A DNA stretch of 64,000 nt, taken from Scleroderma bovista. Taxonomy: Eukaryota > Basidiomycota > Agaricomycetes > Boletales > Sclerodermataceae. Position numbers and translations under genes: made by a program. Under the pieces are notes generated by a model. The model worked only from the letters and a program-made list of their open reading frames with translations. It did no database searches and was not told where the DNA came from. Positions 9,469 to 19,027 of the stretch are shown here, piece after piece. The stretch's first letter is position 1; every line of letters begins with the position of its first letter. The stretch lies in NCBI GenBank assembly GCA_037178675.1, contig JAYMGJ010000622.1:1-64000 (forward strand), written 5' to 3'.

Positions 9469-11522
9469 CTAAGTACCTCAATGCCATTGCATGCTGGCAT
9501 CAATGCAGTGGGCACGTCCTTCAAGACATACAGAGCCTATATGGGAAACTGCTCCACACGTGTGCAGTCATACCACGAGGCAGAGCTTACCTCACGGGCC
9601 TCAAATGCATGATTAAAGTGTGCACGCCCAAGCCATTCCTCCCCCACCACCCCGAAAAAACAATTGCTAATGATTTAAACTGGTGGCAACACATCCTATC
9701 ATCCAACCTCGCAACCTGTTCCATCAGTAGCCCCCCAAACTATGTCAACATTTCTGCCTTTTCCGATGCTAGCTCATCATTCAGAATCAGCATCGTCATT
9801 GGCACCAAATGGTGAGCCTGGCACCTTCACCCACACTGGCAATCCCTCGGGGGCAAACAAGACATCAGCTGGGCTGAGGCCGTTGGCTTTGAATTCCTCA
9901 TTTATACCATCGCCACTATCAAATCTCCCCACTCAGTGTTCATCACCTTTGGAGACAACACGGGCATCGTCGAAGGATGGCTCAATAGCCACCACAGAAA
10001 TCCTCCTGCCAATGAGGTATTCAAACGTATCCACCAGTTCATTCACTTGCTCCCCCAAAAGTTTTACATCTGCACCAAATACGTCCCCAGTGAATCCAAC
10101 CTCGTGGATGGCCCTTCCTGGGGCATTCTCGGGCATCCCAGTGCCCTCCTACCTGACATCCCCATCCCCGAACCTATCCACCATCTTGTCGAAGATGCCA
10201 CCTTACACGGAACCCCCCCTAGTCCAGTCGTTCTGATAATTCCCATCTCGTCAGGCCCTGGCTTCAATCTCCCTAGTAACATGGAAACCTCTCCCACACA
10301 GTCAAAAACTGGGACATCACCATCACTTCGATTGATCTCTGCCCCCCCACTACCCTCAGCACCTCCTGCTTCGAATCCCCTACCATACCGCTCGGATCTT
10401 TCCCCTTCCCCCTCCCCCCTCTGTCCTCACTGCCTTGCCAAGGACTGCCTCCTTGTTTGGAAACTCTACTCCGCTAGTGAAGACCCTCAGCTTGCACACC
10501 CTATCCTATCCGAAGCAGATTTTAACTGCATACTGAGTGTCATTGATGCTTCATGGGGTAGCAACACCAAAGCTGCCTATGGAGCGGGCCTACTAGTCTT
10601 CCATGTATTCTGCGACTTTCGTAATGTACCTGAAATAGACAGATGTCCCATCTCCCAGCCACTCCTACTCTCGTTCATATCAACCTGCATGGGAACATAT
10701 TCTGGTAACACCCTCTCTAACTACATCGCAGGAATTCATGCCTGGCACATGCTGCACGGCAGACCATGGCTGCTAGACCCAGTCACCCTAAAAGCCACCA
10801 TAGAGGAAGCAGCTTGGCTTGCCCCTCCATCTACCAAACGCCTCCAACGCAACCCATTCACGCCAGACATAATATCCCTCTTCAAATCCCAGCTGAACAC
10901 GGAAGACCCACTTGACGCAGCCATTTTCGCCTGCATAACAGTTTGTTTCTGGGGCGTCACCAGAGTTGGTGAATTTACAGTTCCTAGTATCAACACTTTT
11001 GACCCAACCAAACACATCACCCGAGCAGGACTCACACAAGTCACAGACCAGAACGGTCTAACTGTTCTCAAATTCCATCTGCCATGGACCAAAACTTCCA
11101 GAGCAGCAAGCAAAGGAGAATCTGTCCAGTGCGCTCATCAAAATGGACTAGCTGACCCCATTGCCACCATCGAAAACCATTTCCATATCAATGCCATTGC
11201 CCCAAATGAGCACCTTTTCTCTTGGACCCACTCCAGTGGCAAACGGTGCCTGTTAAGTAAGAAAGAACTCACCAGCAAAATCAACAAACTCGCAACCCAA
11301 TTTAACCTCCCAAATCTCAAAGGCCACAGCCTCCACATCGGAGGCACACTAGAATACCTGCTTCAAGGCATCCCTTTCGACGTTATTCAGTCCCTCGGGC
11401 ATTGGGCAGGGAACACTTTCACTCTCTACCTATGACAACATGCCATGATTCTAGCACCCTACCTACAGGCCTCTCCAGTACTAGAACCATTTGTCAGATA
11501 CACACAACCCCTGGTTAGATAG
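9465..11522 (+). pseudogene. DIRS RNase H and tyrosine recombinase, broken
   Basis: From 9465 the frame gives the end of the connection domain and the RNase H start (SAFSDASSS), then a TGA at 9813-9815, after which the same frame continues with RNase H (VFITFGDNTGIVEGW; VPSESNLVDGPSW). From about 10,500 comes a tyrosine recombinase: core Arg in TRVGEF (codon 10962-10964), then GHSLHIGGTLEYLL, where the second catalytic Arg of the H-x-x-R pair is His (codon 11334-11336), GHWAG, and the nucleophile region FTLYL. A TGA at 11433-11435 follows FTLYL, but the frame goes on with QHAMILAPYLQ to a TAG at 11520-11522, which is likely the true end. The enzyme is therefore doubly disabled. Confidence 0.82.
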
Positions 11523-11857
11523 CCCCAAATCACTCGTATTAGTAGAGCTCCTTTGACCGCTAGGGTATTCGGCTTCTCCTTTTGCATCACTCCCTCCTTC
11601 TGCGCGGGTACAGATCAGCCTCCCTTGCAGTTTCGTTTCGGGCTGGAAGCTCCTGGGGCTTCGCCCAAATCTCTTCGTAGCATCCAGTACTGTTAGTAGC
11701 ACACCAGACATTGTCTGTCCCCCCAAAGCAATCCTATTGCTTCGTTCTCCCCCTCAGCTGAGCATCCCAAGGCATAGATGTGAACTCATACAAGACTAGA
11801 GTTTGAATATACTATCAAGACCAGTTCTTCACCAACCTGATCTCTATGAGGGGCCTG
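11523..11857. other. DIRS 3' flank with a cluster of small hairpins
   Basis: Three compact inverted repeats occur: GGGC-TTC-GCCC at 11656-11666, CAGACA-T-TGTCTG at 11705-11717 and AAGCAAT-CCT-ATTGCTT at 11726-11742. Hairpins like these are common in the untranslated ends of tyrosine-recombinase retrotransposons. No coding sequence is evident. GCCTG at 11853-11857 is the left target duplication of the next LTR. Confidence 0.6.
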
Positions 11858-12375
11858 GGGGTCAGAGGTTGGTCTAACGGTAAGACCGGGTGCTACATAG
11901 CATAGTCACGCTTCCCAAATGATAGGAAGGCCGACTGAGGGTTTGATGGAGTGTCCGAGTGTAAATGGTCAGCAACCAAGTACTTGTACGAGGGCAGAGA
12001 TGGAGAGTGCAAAGGGAGAACAGATGAGAAGTATCTTATTTGATATTCGAACTGAAGCTACAACAGATCAAGTATCTAAGTATTTATACTGAGTAGAATG
12101 GAAGAGGCGATGTACGGGAAAACAGGATTACCGACGAATGACAAGTGCAGTCGCACTGAGTAAGTATGGTAAGTGTGATAACCAGATTACCAATAAGTAT
12201 TGTATTAGTAATGAAACGGGACAGGAACATATAGTAACCGGAAACAGGAAAGGAAACATATTAGGTAATCGTACAGAGAGACAGAATGGACAATGTGCTC
12301 ACCAATCAGTGGCAATACAGGATAGATGCAATCAGACAATAGGGTACAGGGTGATCGGATGTCACAGTTGTGACA
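11858..12375 (-). mobile_element. Ty3/gypsy solo LTR A (518 bp)
   Basis: In element orientation (-) it begins TGTCACAACTGTGACA, a terminal palindrome typical of agaricomycete gypsy LTRs. It is bounded by a perfect 5-bp target duplication GCCTG (11853-11857 and 12376-12380). The element 3' end reads ...CTCTGACCCC, not the usual CA. It resembles solo LTR B in its start, its end and internal words (GATATTC, AACAGGAA). No internal gag-pol is attached. It sits at the upstream edge of the Plavaka fragment. Confidence 0.75.
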
Positions 12376-12380
12376 GCCTG

Positions 12381-13191
12381 CTTGATTGGTAAGGTTCCCC
12401 GAGCCATGATAGTCACTTATCATGCCCTTCTTGACTTTATCTACATTGCTCAGTATCCCACCCATGATGACACCACCCTTGGATACCTTCAAGATTCCTT
12501 GGACCTTTATAACAAACACAAAGCCATATTTATTAACCTCGGTGTTCGAGACCATCTTGATATACCCAAGTTTCACTCCCTCCTTCATTATGTTGATGCC
12601 ATCAAGCAATTTGGAGCCACAGATAACTATAACACAGAAGCTTTCAAACACCTACACATCGACGTTGCCAAGGAAGCTTGGAGGGGGTCAAACAAGAGGA
12701 ACACAACTCCACAGATGGTTGCTTGGTTAGAGAGAGTGGAGAAAGTCACCGGGTTTGATTACTACTTGCAAGCCACTGGAGTGGAGGGGGGTAAGGTCCG
12801 TGATGAGGAGGAAGAGGGTTCAATGACGGTCCCCAAGATCCAATTGGTTAATAAACCCCACTGCCCCTCCCAGTCCCTCACTGACATCACCAAGAAACAC
12901 AACTGTCCTCTCTTTGTACGAGATCTCAAGTTCCTAAATCAGAAACTTCCCATTCGTCACACCCAAGCAGATTTACAGGACATTCAGGTTCCTTTCCATG
13001 CAGTCAATGTGTATCATAGTTTCAAATTCCCCCTTGAGGAGCGGGGATTGGATCTGGACCCATCGGAGAGAGAATATCAATATCACTCCATCAAAGCAAA
13101 ACCAGCAATTGGAACCCAGCCTGCACGCTTTGATATGGTGGTGGTCATGGTTAGTCTGGACTGTGAGTCCACTGGTGTTGAAGGTGAGTAA
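12381..13191 (+). pseudogene. Plavaka-type transposase, C-terminal fragment
   Basis: The frame contains the conserved core of the Plavaka (CACTA-related, basidiomycete-enriched) transposase: RAMIVTYHALLDFIYIAQYP, HLDIPKFHSLLHYVDAI, FGATDNYNTEAFKHLHID and PQMVAWLERVEK, followed by a less conserved tail to about 13191. These are the family's C-terminal blocks; the upstream catalytic part is missing, cut off next to solo LTR A, and no start codon belonging to the family is present. About 270 codons remain open without stops, so the fragment is relatively young or short enough to have escaped. It is not expected to be active. Confidence 0.82.
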
Positions 13192-13520
13192 TTCTTTTAC
13201 ATGTATTAAGTATCAATTCTAAGAGGCTCAACATCTTCTATATTAAAGTAGCTAGCTCGTGAGAACGCCAGACAACTCTGAAATCTCATTGGCTGACAAC
13301 TTGAGACAACTCTTAATTCTCATTGGCTGGTAATTTTCCTTAACGAGCCAGCACTCTTCCACTTCCTTCACCAACCACTGTCAAGCAGTCTCTGATTGGT
13401 GCTCAACGCCACAAGATGGCTCATGGGCACATGGATGTCAGAACCGATTCTTCCAACAAACTCCAACGTGAGCGGAGATAAGTCTGAAAGATTGTCGACA
13501 ACAGGCGGATGTAATGTGGA
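13192..13520. other. Spacer with a doubled CTCATTGGCTG segment
   Basis: GACAACTCTGAAATCTCATT (from about 13271) and GACAACTCTTAATTCTCATT (from about 13305), each followed by GGCTG, form an imperfect 34-bp tandem pair. No gene recognised. GTGGA at 13516-13520 is the left target duplication of solo LTR B. Confidence 0.5.
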
Positions 13521-14088
13521 GGTGTTGAGGACTTGGCTTCAGCGTATGTGCTGCGCCCTTGTGATACCTGCGTCCTCGTATTTCAGAGGACAGAGGGACA
13601 GAGGGACAGAGGTTCGACGAAGTTCAGAGTTACCAGAAGGCAGAGGGGACAGAGGTGAGTTCGTGGGAAGTATTCAAGATGATATTCAAACTGAGGGACA
13701 ATCCCCTCAGTGTTTGGAGTACTTATACTTTACATCGGATATGTACAGTAACCGAGAAGCGGAGAGAGACATAGCAGAGACATAGCTAAGAGTCTGCGGA
13801 TGACAAACGGATGAGTAACATACACAGAACGGAGATCAGTGATAAGCGTAATGGATCAAAAGGTTAACGGGACACAGCTATGAGTAATCAGTTCTAATCT
13901 AAAACAGGAACAAAGGAAACAGGAACAGAAGCGGAACGGAAGCATACAATAGCCAGAGGCATAAGCGTGGAACTATTTACTAAAAGGAGACGGGTACGTA
14001 GCGTCGGAGGTGTCTGATGGTGATTGGATTTGAGTCTACAACAGTCTAGAGGCCTTGCGGAGTCACGAGGTGTCACGTGGTCGTGACA
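13521..14088 (-). mobile_element. Ty3/gypsy solo LTR B (568 bp)
   Basis: In element orientation (-) it starts TGTCACGACCACGTGACA and ends ...CCTCAACACC, bounded by a perfect target duplication GTGGA (13516-13520 and 14089-14093). It has the same orientation and a similar layout to solo LTR A, including GATATTC words and AACAGGAAC repeats. No internal region is present, so it is a product of LTR-LTR recombination or an orphan copy. Confidence 0.75.
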
Positions 14089-14093
14089 GTGGA

Positions 14094-14561
14094 GAGGTAT
14101 GGTTTTCGCGCCTTAGACCTCACTTTGCAACGTTAACATGTATTTAGCATGTGGGAGAGCATCCACAGTGTGCGCCGAGCATCTTCAGATGATCACAACC
14201 ATGGCCTTCGGGTGAGTTGAGTATACCTTCTGAGTGCTAATTCCTTACTTTTTTTTGGACTTGTAGCAGAACAGTATTCAGGCAGAAAACAGTTGAGAAG
14301 GGTTCAGCGCAAGTAATGACGCAAGCAGCATTCATCAAGCATCGTCAGACAAGCATGACAACTTCATTCAAGGTTCTTCGACTTCAGCCCAGCTGTCCAC
14401 ACGTGGCAAATGCTGTCAAGCTGCAGCCGAGGGCCTTGGAGAGGATGATGCTCATCCACGAAAGCGAGTTGCACTCACAAGTTTGCAAGCAACTTCGTGC
14501 AAACATGAGGGTATTATGTTCGTACCACTAAGGAATTCAACAAGCTCATTGCCCTACAGCA
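14094..14561. other. Spacer, gene-like but unidentified
   Basis: It holds a plausible intron (GTGAGTTGAG at about 14211 to CTTGTAG at about 14268) and short open stretches on the + strand, perhaps the broken 5' end of the following Helitron gene. No family was recognised. Confidence 0.35.
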
Positions 14562-15899
14562 TTGGGATGTGCAGATCAAAGAAGTAACAATGTTTCCAGA
14601 ATGCATTATGGACGAAATTTGATGGATGTTGACGGAAACACGGTACAGGGTCAGATGCCCATCTCTCGACGTGCACTTGGTCAGTGCCGATGCCGCAAAC
14701 GTGAGCGCCAGCAGCATCAGGTTAGTCATTACCAGTCTCCGATGCTACCTGTAGTTAATCACTTGTAACAGCAACCAGTGCATCCCCTGGCCCATCATCC
14801 TGTAATCCCTCAGCTGTCTGAAATTGCTCCGCCACCAGTAATTTCTCTCCCACCTGCAAGTGCTCCGCCACTTGCAATCCACCAGTGGCCTGCAATCCCT
14901 CAGCCAAACCCAGATGCACATCAGCGTCGCTCACTTGGGCAGCAGAGGCGTTGTGAACGGGAGTGTCAACAACGCCAAGCAGCAGACCAATGTGAACAAC
15001 CAATCCCTCCACCGCCTGCAATCCCTCCGCCGCCTGCAATCCCCCAGCCTCCTGCAATCCCCCAGCCTCCTGCAATCCCCCAGCCTCCTGCAATCCCTCG
15101 GCCAAACCTGGATGCACATCAGTGTTGCTCACTTGGGCAGCAGAGGCGTTGTGAATGAGAGTGCCAACAACGTCAAGCAGAACAACACGAACAACAAACA
15201 GTTGACAACACACCTCCACAAGATGCCCAGGTGCTGTGCCAGCATGGCCAAGCACCAGCTGTGATGAGAGACCTCTTCCTTGCTGCCCGCCATCACTATG
15301 TTGAGCCAGACAACCGGCATGATCTTGGACACATGAACGTGATGTGCCCATACTGCAATGCTTACCATTGGATAGCTGAATGCCTTGTAGCATCATCAGA
15401 TTTCCACCCATTGTTTGGAATGTGCTGTGACCAAGGCCAGGTCTGTATTCTTTTGATGTGTGCGCCTCCGCAGCCTCTGAAGTCGTTATGGGATGGTGAA
15501 ACACCTGATGCAATCGAGTTTCAGACAAATGTTTGTCGATATAATGCAGCGCTTGCATTCACCTCGCTGGGAGTGGAGATTGATATCAACACACAGGGTC
15601 ATCATGCACCATACGTATTTCGTGTTCATGGAGAGCTATGTCACCAAGTTGGGCAGCTATTACCTACAGAGGGCCATCAGCCCATGTATGCCCAACTGTA
15701 TATCTATGACCCTGAGTCAGCACTCCGGGAGTGTATGCAACATGATGTTAACAGTGAGCTGTATTTGAATCATTGGGTGAGTAGAAAGCAGCATAAAGAA
15801 GAAATTTACACACTTTTTGGAATAGGTAAAAATCTGATGAGGGCAACAGCATTCCGATGTGCTCACTGTGAGTCAAAGTGTGGACTTGGGTCAGAGTAA
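14562..15899 (+). pseudogene. Helitron protein, N-terminal part (broken)
   Basis: One frame runs from 14562 to 15899 with a TAA at 14766 and a TGA at 15156. It holds an Arg/Gln/Cys-rich head (SLGQQRRCERECQQRQ, twice), a proline-rich repeat, then the Helitron_like_N region: CPYCNAYHWIAECL zinc-finger-like motif (about 15344), FGMCCDQGQV, YNAALAFTSLGVEID, PYVFRVHGELCHQVGQLLP and YAQLYIYDPESAL. After about 15770 similarity fades and the frame ends; the Rep (HUH) catalytic motif and helicase are missing. Helitrons replicate by rolling circle; this copy cannot. The RNA14 fragment lies 3 kb downstream. Confidence 0.82.
15005..15101 (+). repeat. 18-bp coding minisatellite (PPAIPQ)
   Basis: About five to six copies of an 18-bp unit (CCTCCTGCAATCCCCCAG and variants) encode tandem Pro-Pro-Ala-Ile-Pro-Gln within the Helitron N-terminal frame. 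It lies between two copies of a longer module encoding DAHQ..SLGQQRRCE (about 14907-14990 and 15110-15180). Confidence 0.85.
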
Positions 15900-17042
15900 T
15901 AACCCAAACACAACACCAACAAAGGACTACAAAAATGTGCAAGTGGTGGTTTACCTCCGCGGTGTCCAGAGAGGATGTGCTGAGGAGGGGGGAAGGGGAT
16001 CTACACCAACAGGGTGATGCAGACGGTGATGCAGGATACTCCTGGGGTACAGGAGTAATAGAAGATGAAGGGGATAGGGGTCTGGACTCTTCCTAAGGCC
16101 TAGGAAGTGTCAAAGCGGGGATTGGGTTGACTGAGACTGAAACAGCAATACTACACCTAGAGATTGGTGCAGCAAAGGGGCAGGGATGCCTCTGATGTCC
16201 AGAGGCGAGGAAGATTGACTGGTATGAAGCCTAGACTCCGCTTGAGCCTAGTATAAAGAATAGATCTTGAATAACTTGGATAAACTTGACAATATTGAGC
16301 CTTTAGACCTTCACTGAAGCCTACAAGGACTCAAAGACTGAAGGGATACTGATTGAGAGAGTCTGAGAGAGGGATAATTTCGTGCAATTTGGGTCCTCTT
16401 TCACTGGGCTGAGCCCAGGGGTTTAAATACATGGGGGGGCACAGCATTAAAGTACAAAAAGAGAAGGGAGTAAGCAGAATTTGTCAAGGATTGGTAAGGG
16501 ATTGGTAAGAGCTTTGTAAGGGGTTTGTAAGCGATCAGTAAGCAAGGGATAAGCAGGAATGAGTAAGCATAGGAAGCATGAATAAGCTGCTGAGTAAAGG
16601 AATGAGTAAGCTGCATGACAAGATTGATTGGTAAGGGAGTGAGTCATCAGCTGAGTAATATACCAAAAATGTGAAAGGGATAGAGTAATACTGATGACAA
16701 GAGAGCATCAGTAAGCAAGGGATGAGTCACTGCACAGCAGAAGGAGTCATTGATGCACAGCCTAAGAAGTTTGATGGGGGGCTGTGTACCATCAGGAATT
16801 TGATGGGACAACAATGGGGAAGATCTGAGATTAATAGGGGGATTGATCCGAGACAAAACAGCCACAAGAAGGGTACCAGGGGTCCAGAGGTCTTTTGGGG
16901 GGTCAGCATACACTAAGGTATAGTGCATGTGTTCTAGCACTGCTGAAGCACAACCATGGGCTCCCTTGACGAGCTCTCTTCTGGGAAAGAACGAGAGAGG
17001 GTTCTTCTTCCTAATAGCACTATAAAGTGGGGGGAATAACTG
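15900..17042. other. Unassigned repeat-like region with promoter-like palindrome
   Basis: No conserved protein is visible. A perfect odd palindrome CTGGGCT-G-AGCCCAG lies at 16404-16418, next to GTTTAAATACA (TGTATTTAAAC on the - strand, TATA-like). From 16480 to 16620 degenerate GGTAAGGG/GAGTAAGC words recur. The layout suggests an old LTR on the - strand, but ends and target duplications could not be set. Confidence 0.35.
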
Positions 17043-17456
17043 TCATGGTGCTGGGGGACGTCGTCTGAAAGTAGGGAAGCGGATAGAGTATTGAATTTGA
17101 CGCATCCAGGGAAGTGAGACGAACGACAGAGGAAGATGGACATGGCAAGTATCTGGGAGGAAGGGACCATAGGCTGAGGGCTCAGGGGACACAGAGACGA
17201 CCAGAGAAGACTTCTCAAGCTTGACAATAGACCTAAGATGACCAAAGTACGTCCTTGACGCAGGACTGACGAGGAGAACGCGCTGACCGAGAATGAGAGG
17301 GACTGAGGGAGCAGGCTGGGAAGATATGTGCCAGGCAGTGCACGGGAACTCTTGGAGAGGCTGTCCTAAGAGCAGGACATAGTGGAGATCTGCAGCAATA
17401 GCGGAGAAATGATCCAGAGAAAATACGGACTCCATAGTGAGCGATGAAGCGAACAT
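17043..17456 (-). CDS. Unidentified open frame
   Basis: A 137-codon open frame reads from ATG at 17456 to a stop at 17043; it is open further upstream as well. The product has a mixed, protein-like composition (HYVLLLGQPLQEFPCTAWH; GQRVLLVSPASRTYFGHLR) rather than a low-complexity one. I do not recognise a family, and the surroundings are transposon debris, so it may be a fragment of an old element or of a captured gene. Low confidence that it is expressed. Confidence 0.25.
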   Translation of the reverse strand: MFASSLTMESVFSLDHFSAIAADLHYVLLLGQPLQEFPCTAWHISSQPAPSVPLILGQRVLLVSPASRTYFGHLRSIVKLEKSSLVVSVSPEPSAYGPFLPDTCHVHLPLSFVSLPWMRQIQYSIRFPTFRRRPPAP

Positions 17457-18010
17457 CTGGATTGCGGGGGGAATATCTCCGTGGGAAATGAACGGATTTG
17501 CGTCGAAACTTGACAGGCAGATAGACCACGCTCTAGGCTTTCTGATGGTATAGTCACATGCCTGATAGCTTCAGAAACGACGGAGCTATTCAAAATATCA
17601 GAATGCTGGCACTGGGTGCCTAAAAATGACATTTGGGCGCTAAAAATCATTTCTTCTCTTTCTCCTTCATTTCTCCATCAATTCTTCGGCTTCTTTGATC
17701 GTTCTGGTATGGGAGTTGGACTGCAGACGTGTGCATTCCTTTCTCATACCACAATTGACGTTATTCCTTCAGTTTCTTCTGCTTCTTGGCAGTTCTCGTG
17801 CAATAGATGACTGTCTGCATTGGCATTCATCTCTCGCATCAGGATAGTCGTCTTGTGCAATAGATGGCTACGATGAGGGTCCGTCGTGCTTATCCTTCGC
17901 ATAAGGATCATTTGATATAGGCGTTATCTTCCATGTTCACTGTACCAAACCTGTTTGGTGCATGACAGCGCAGATCAGCACCCTGGCTTGAAAACGAAGA
18001 TGGTACACCA
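17457..18010. other. Spacer with a doubled GTGCAATAGATG word
   Basis: CTCGTGCAATAGATGACTG (about 17793) and CTTGTGCAATAGATGGCTA (about 17852) form a short direct repeat 59 bp apart. Nothing else recognised; the frame of the next gene is open back to about 17975. Confidence 0.35.
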
Positions 18011-18985
18011 GTGGTCGCAAAGCAGCTCAAGAGGATCTGCGACACTCTTCGTGCTGCATGGGCTGAGCTTGTCCAGCACCAGCTTGCTCCAGCAACATGG
18101 ACCAAGATTTGCATGTCTGGAAAGGATACCATGTACAAGATTATGGTAAAGAAACATCCACTTTTTGCACTCGACAACAATGGCTTCAAACTCGACATGC
18201 TCTGCATAAATGACTACCCACGCTGGCATGCAAATAATCTCACGGCCAGTGGAAATTGGAAGGACAGCACGTCACGGAAATCTAATCCGAAAGAGGAGCC
18301 AATGGAAGAATCAATCGACTTTGATTCACCACTAGCAACAAAGGGCAAAAAGAGCAAGGTTGATGACACAGGCATGCTGGTGTGTCAGCCTGCAAAATGA
18401 TCAAAAGGTATGTGCCGAGTTCCCATCAACAGAATCACTGAACTGCATTTCACCACAGGCAAAGAGCACAAGGCCAATGTCACACCAGACAGTCCAGTTG
18501 TATGTCAGCAGTCAAAGGGTATGTACTAAGTTCTGATTTGTTTTTTCTGCTTATTACTGTACTTGGCAGTTCAGATGCACGTACGGTAGAGTCAATTGAT
18601 ACAGCAGAAGCCTCAGGTAATGGAAGACCGTTTGACGATGACACAGGTAGGTTATTTTTATCTGATGCACATACTAACGATAGTAGGTCATACTGAAGCA
18701 GTGCAACACTTGGGAGCAACTACCGGCACAACTGTATTCGAACCAGAAGAAAATTTCTTGGATGAGCCACAGGACCATTGTGCAGCCAGTCCTGCCACTG
18801 AATATATTCCGTCACTCCCTCCAAGCCCACGTCCTCCTGCAGATGTCCCATTTGGAGTCTACTTACCAATGCCTGGCCCTCAGATGCATATCCGCTCACC
18901 TTCCCTTCCAGTTGCTGGCCCATCCAGGCTTCCTCGTCATGACTCTAACAAGGAAAACATGTTCCCATTGAAAAACCCTCTGTAA
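18011..18985 (+). CDS. Unidentified split gene or gene fragment
   Basis: A 130-codon exon-like frame (18011-18400, open upstream to about 17975) includes ELVQHQLAPATWTKICMSG and DMLCINDYPRWHANN, which recalls a large uncharacterised agaricomycete family with a conserved Trp-rich NYPSWY-like ending; that link is inference. It ends at a TGA at 18398 just before a good intron (GTATGT at about 18409 to CACCACAG). Further short exons separated by GTATGT..GGCAG and GTAGGT..TAG introns lead to a Pro-rich tail (YIPSLPPSPRPPADVPFG; NKENMFPLKNPL), followed by GTAAGT. I see no known catalytic motif. It may be a pseudogene; the TGA could be a former Arg codon. Confidence 0.35.
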
Positions 18986-19027
18986 GTCACATTTATCACA
19001 CGAACAGTAAACTAATTCTATTTTCAC

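Larger units (their letters stand above)
6884..11750 (+). mobile_element. DIRS-like tyrosine-recombinase retrotransposon, defective
   Basis: The order gag with zinc fingers (6884-8402), reverse transcriptase (8332-9468), RNase H and tyrosine recombinase (9465-11522) identifies a DIRS-group element, which integrates with a tyrosine recombinase rather than a DDE integrase. No protease or integrase is present, as expected for the group. The coding frames are broken by at least three TGA codons (7639, 9813, 11433), a frame change between 7050 and 7150, a 31-bp duplication near 8075, and a frame change near 9465. Small hairpins lie downstream of the last gene (11656-11742). I could not resolve the split direct or inverted terminal repeats, so the outer limits are approximate. 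Confidence 0.85.

Noticed and set aside
10360..10385. GCTTCGAATCCCC, tRNA T-arm-like text
   Set aside because: It lies inside the DIRS coding region and no cloverleaf or A box could be drawn around it.
14755..15558. Long - strand frame opposite the Helitron gene
   Set aside because: It mirrors the + strand minisatellite and duplicated module; the + strand frame carries clear Helitron motifs.
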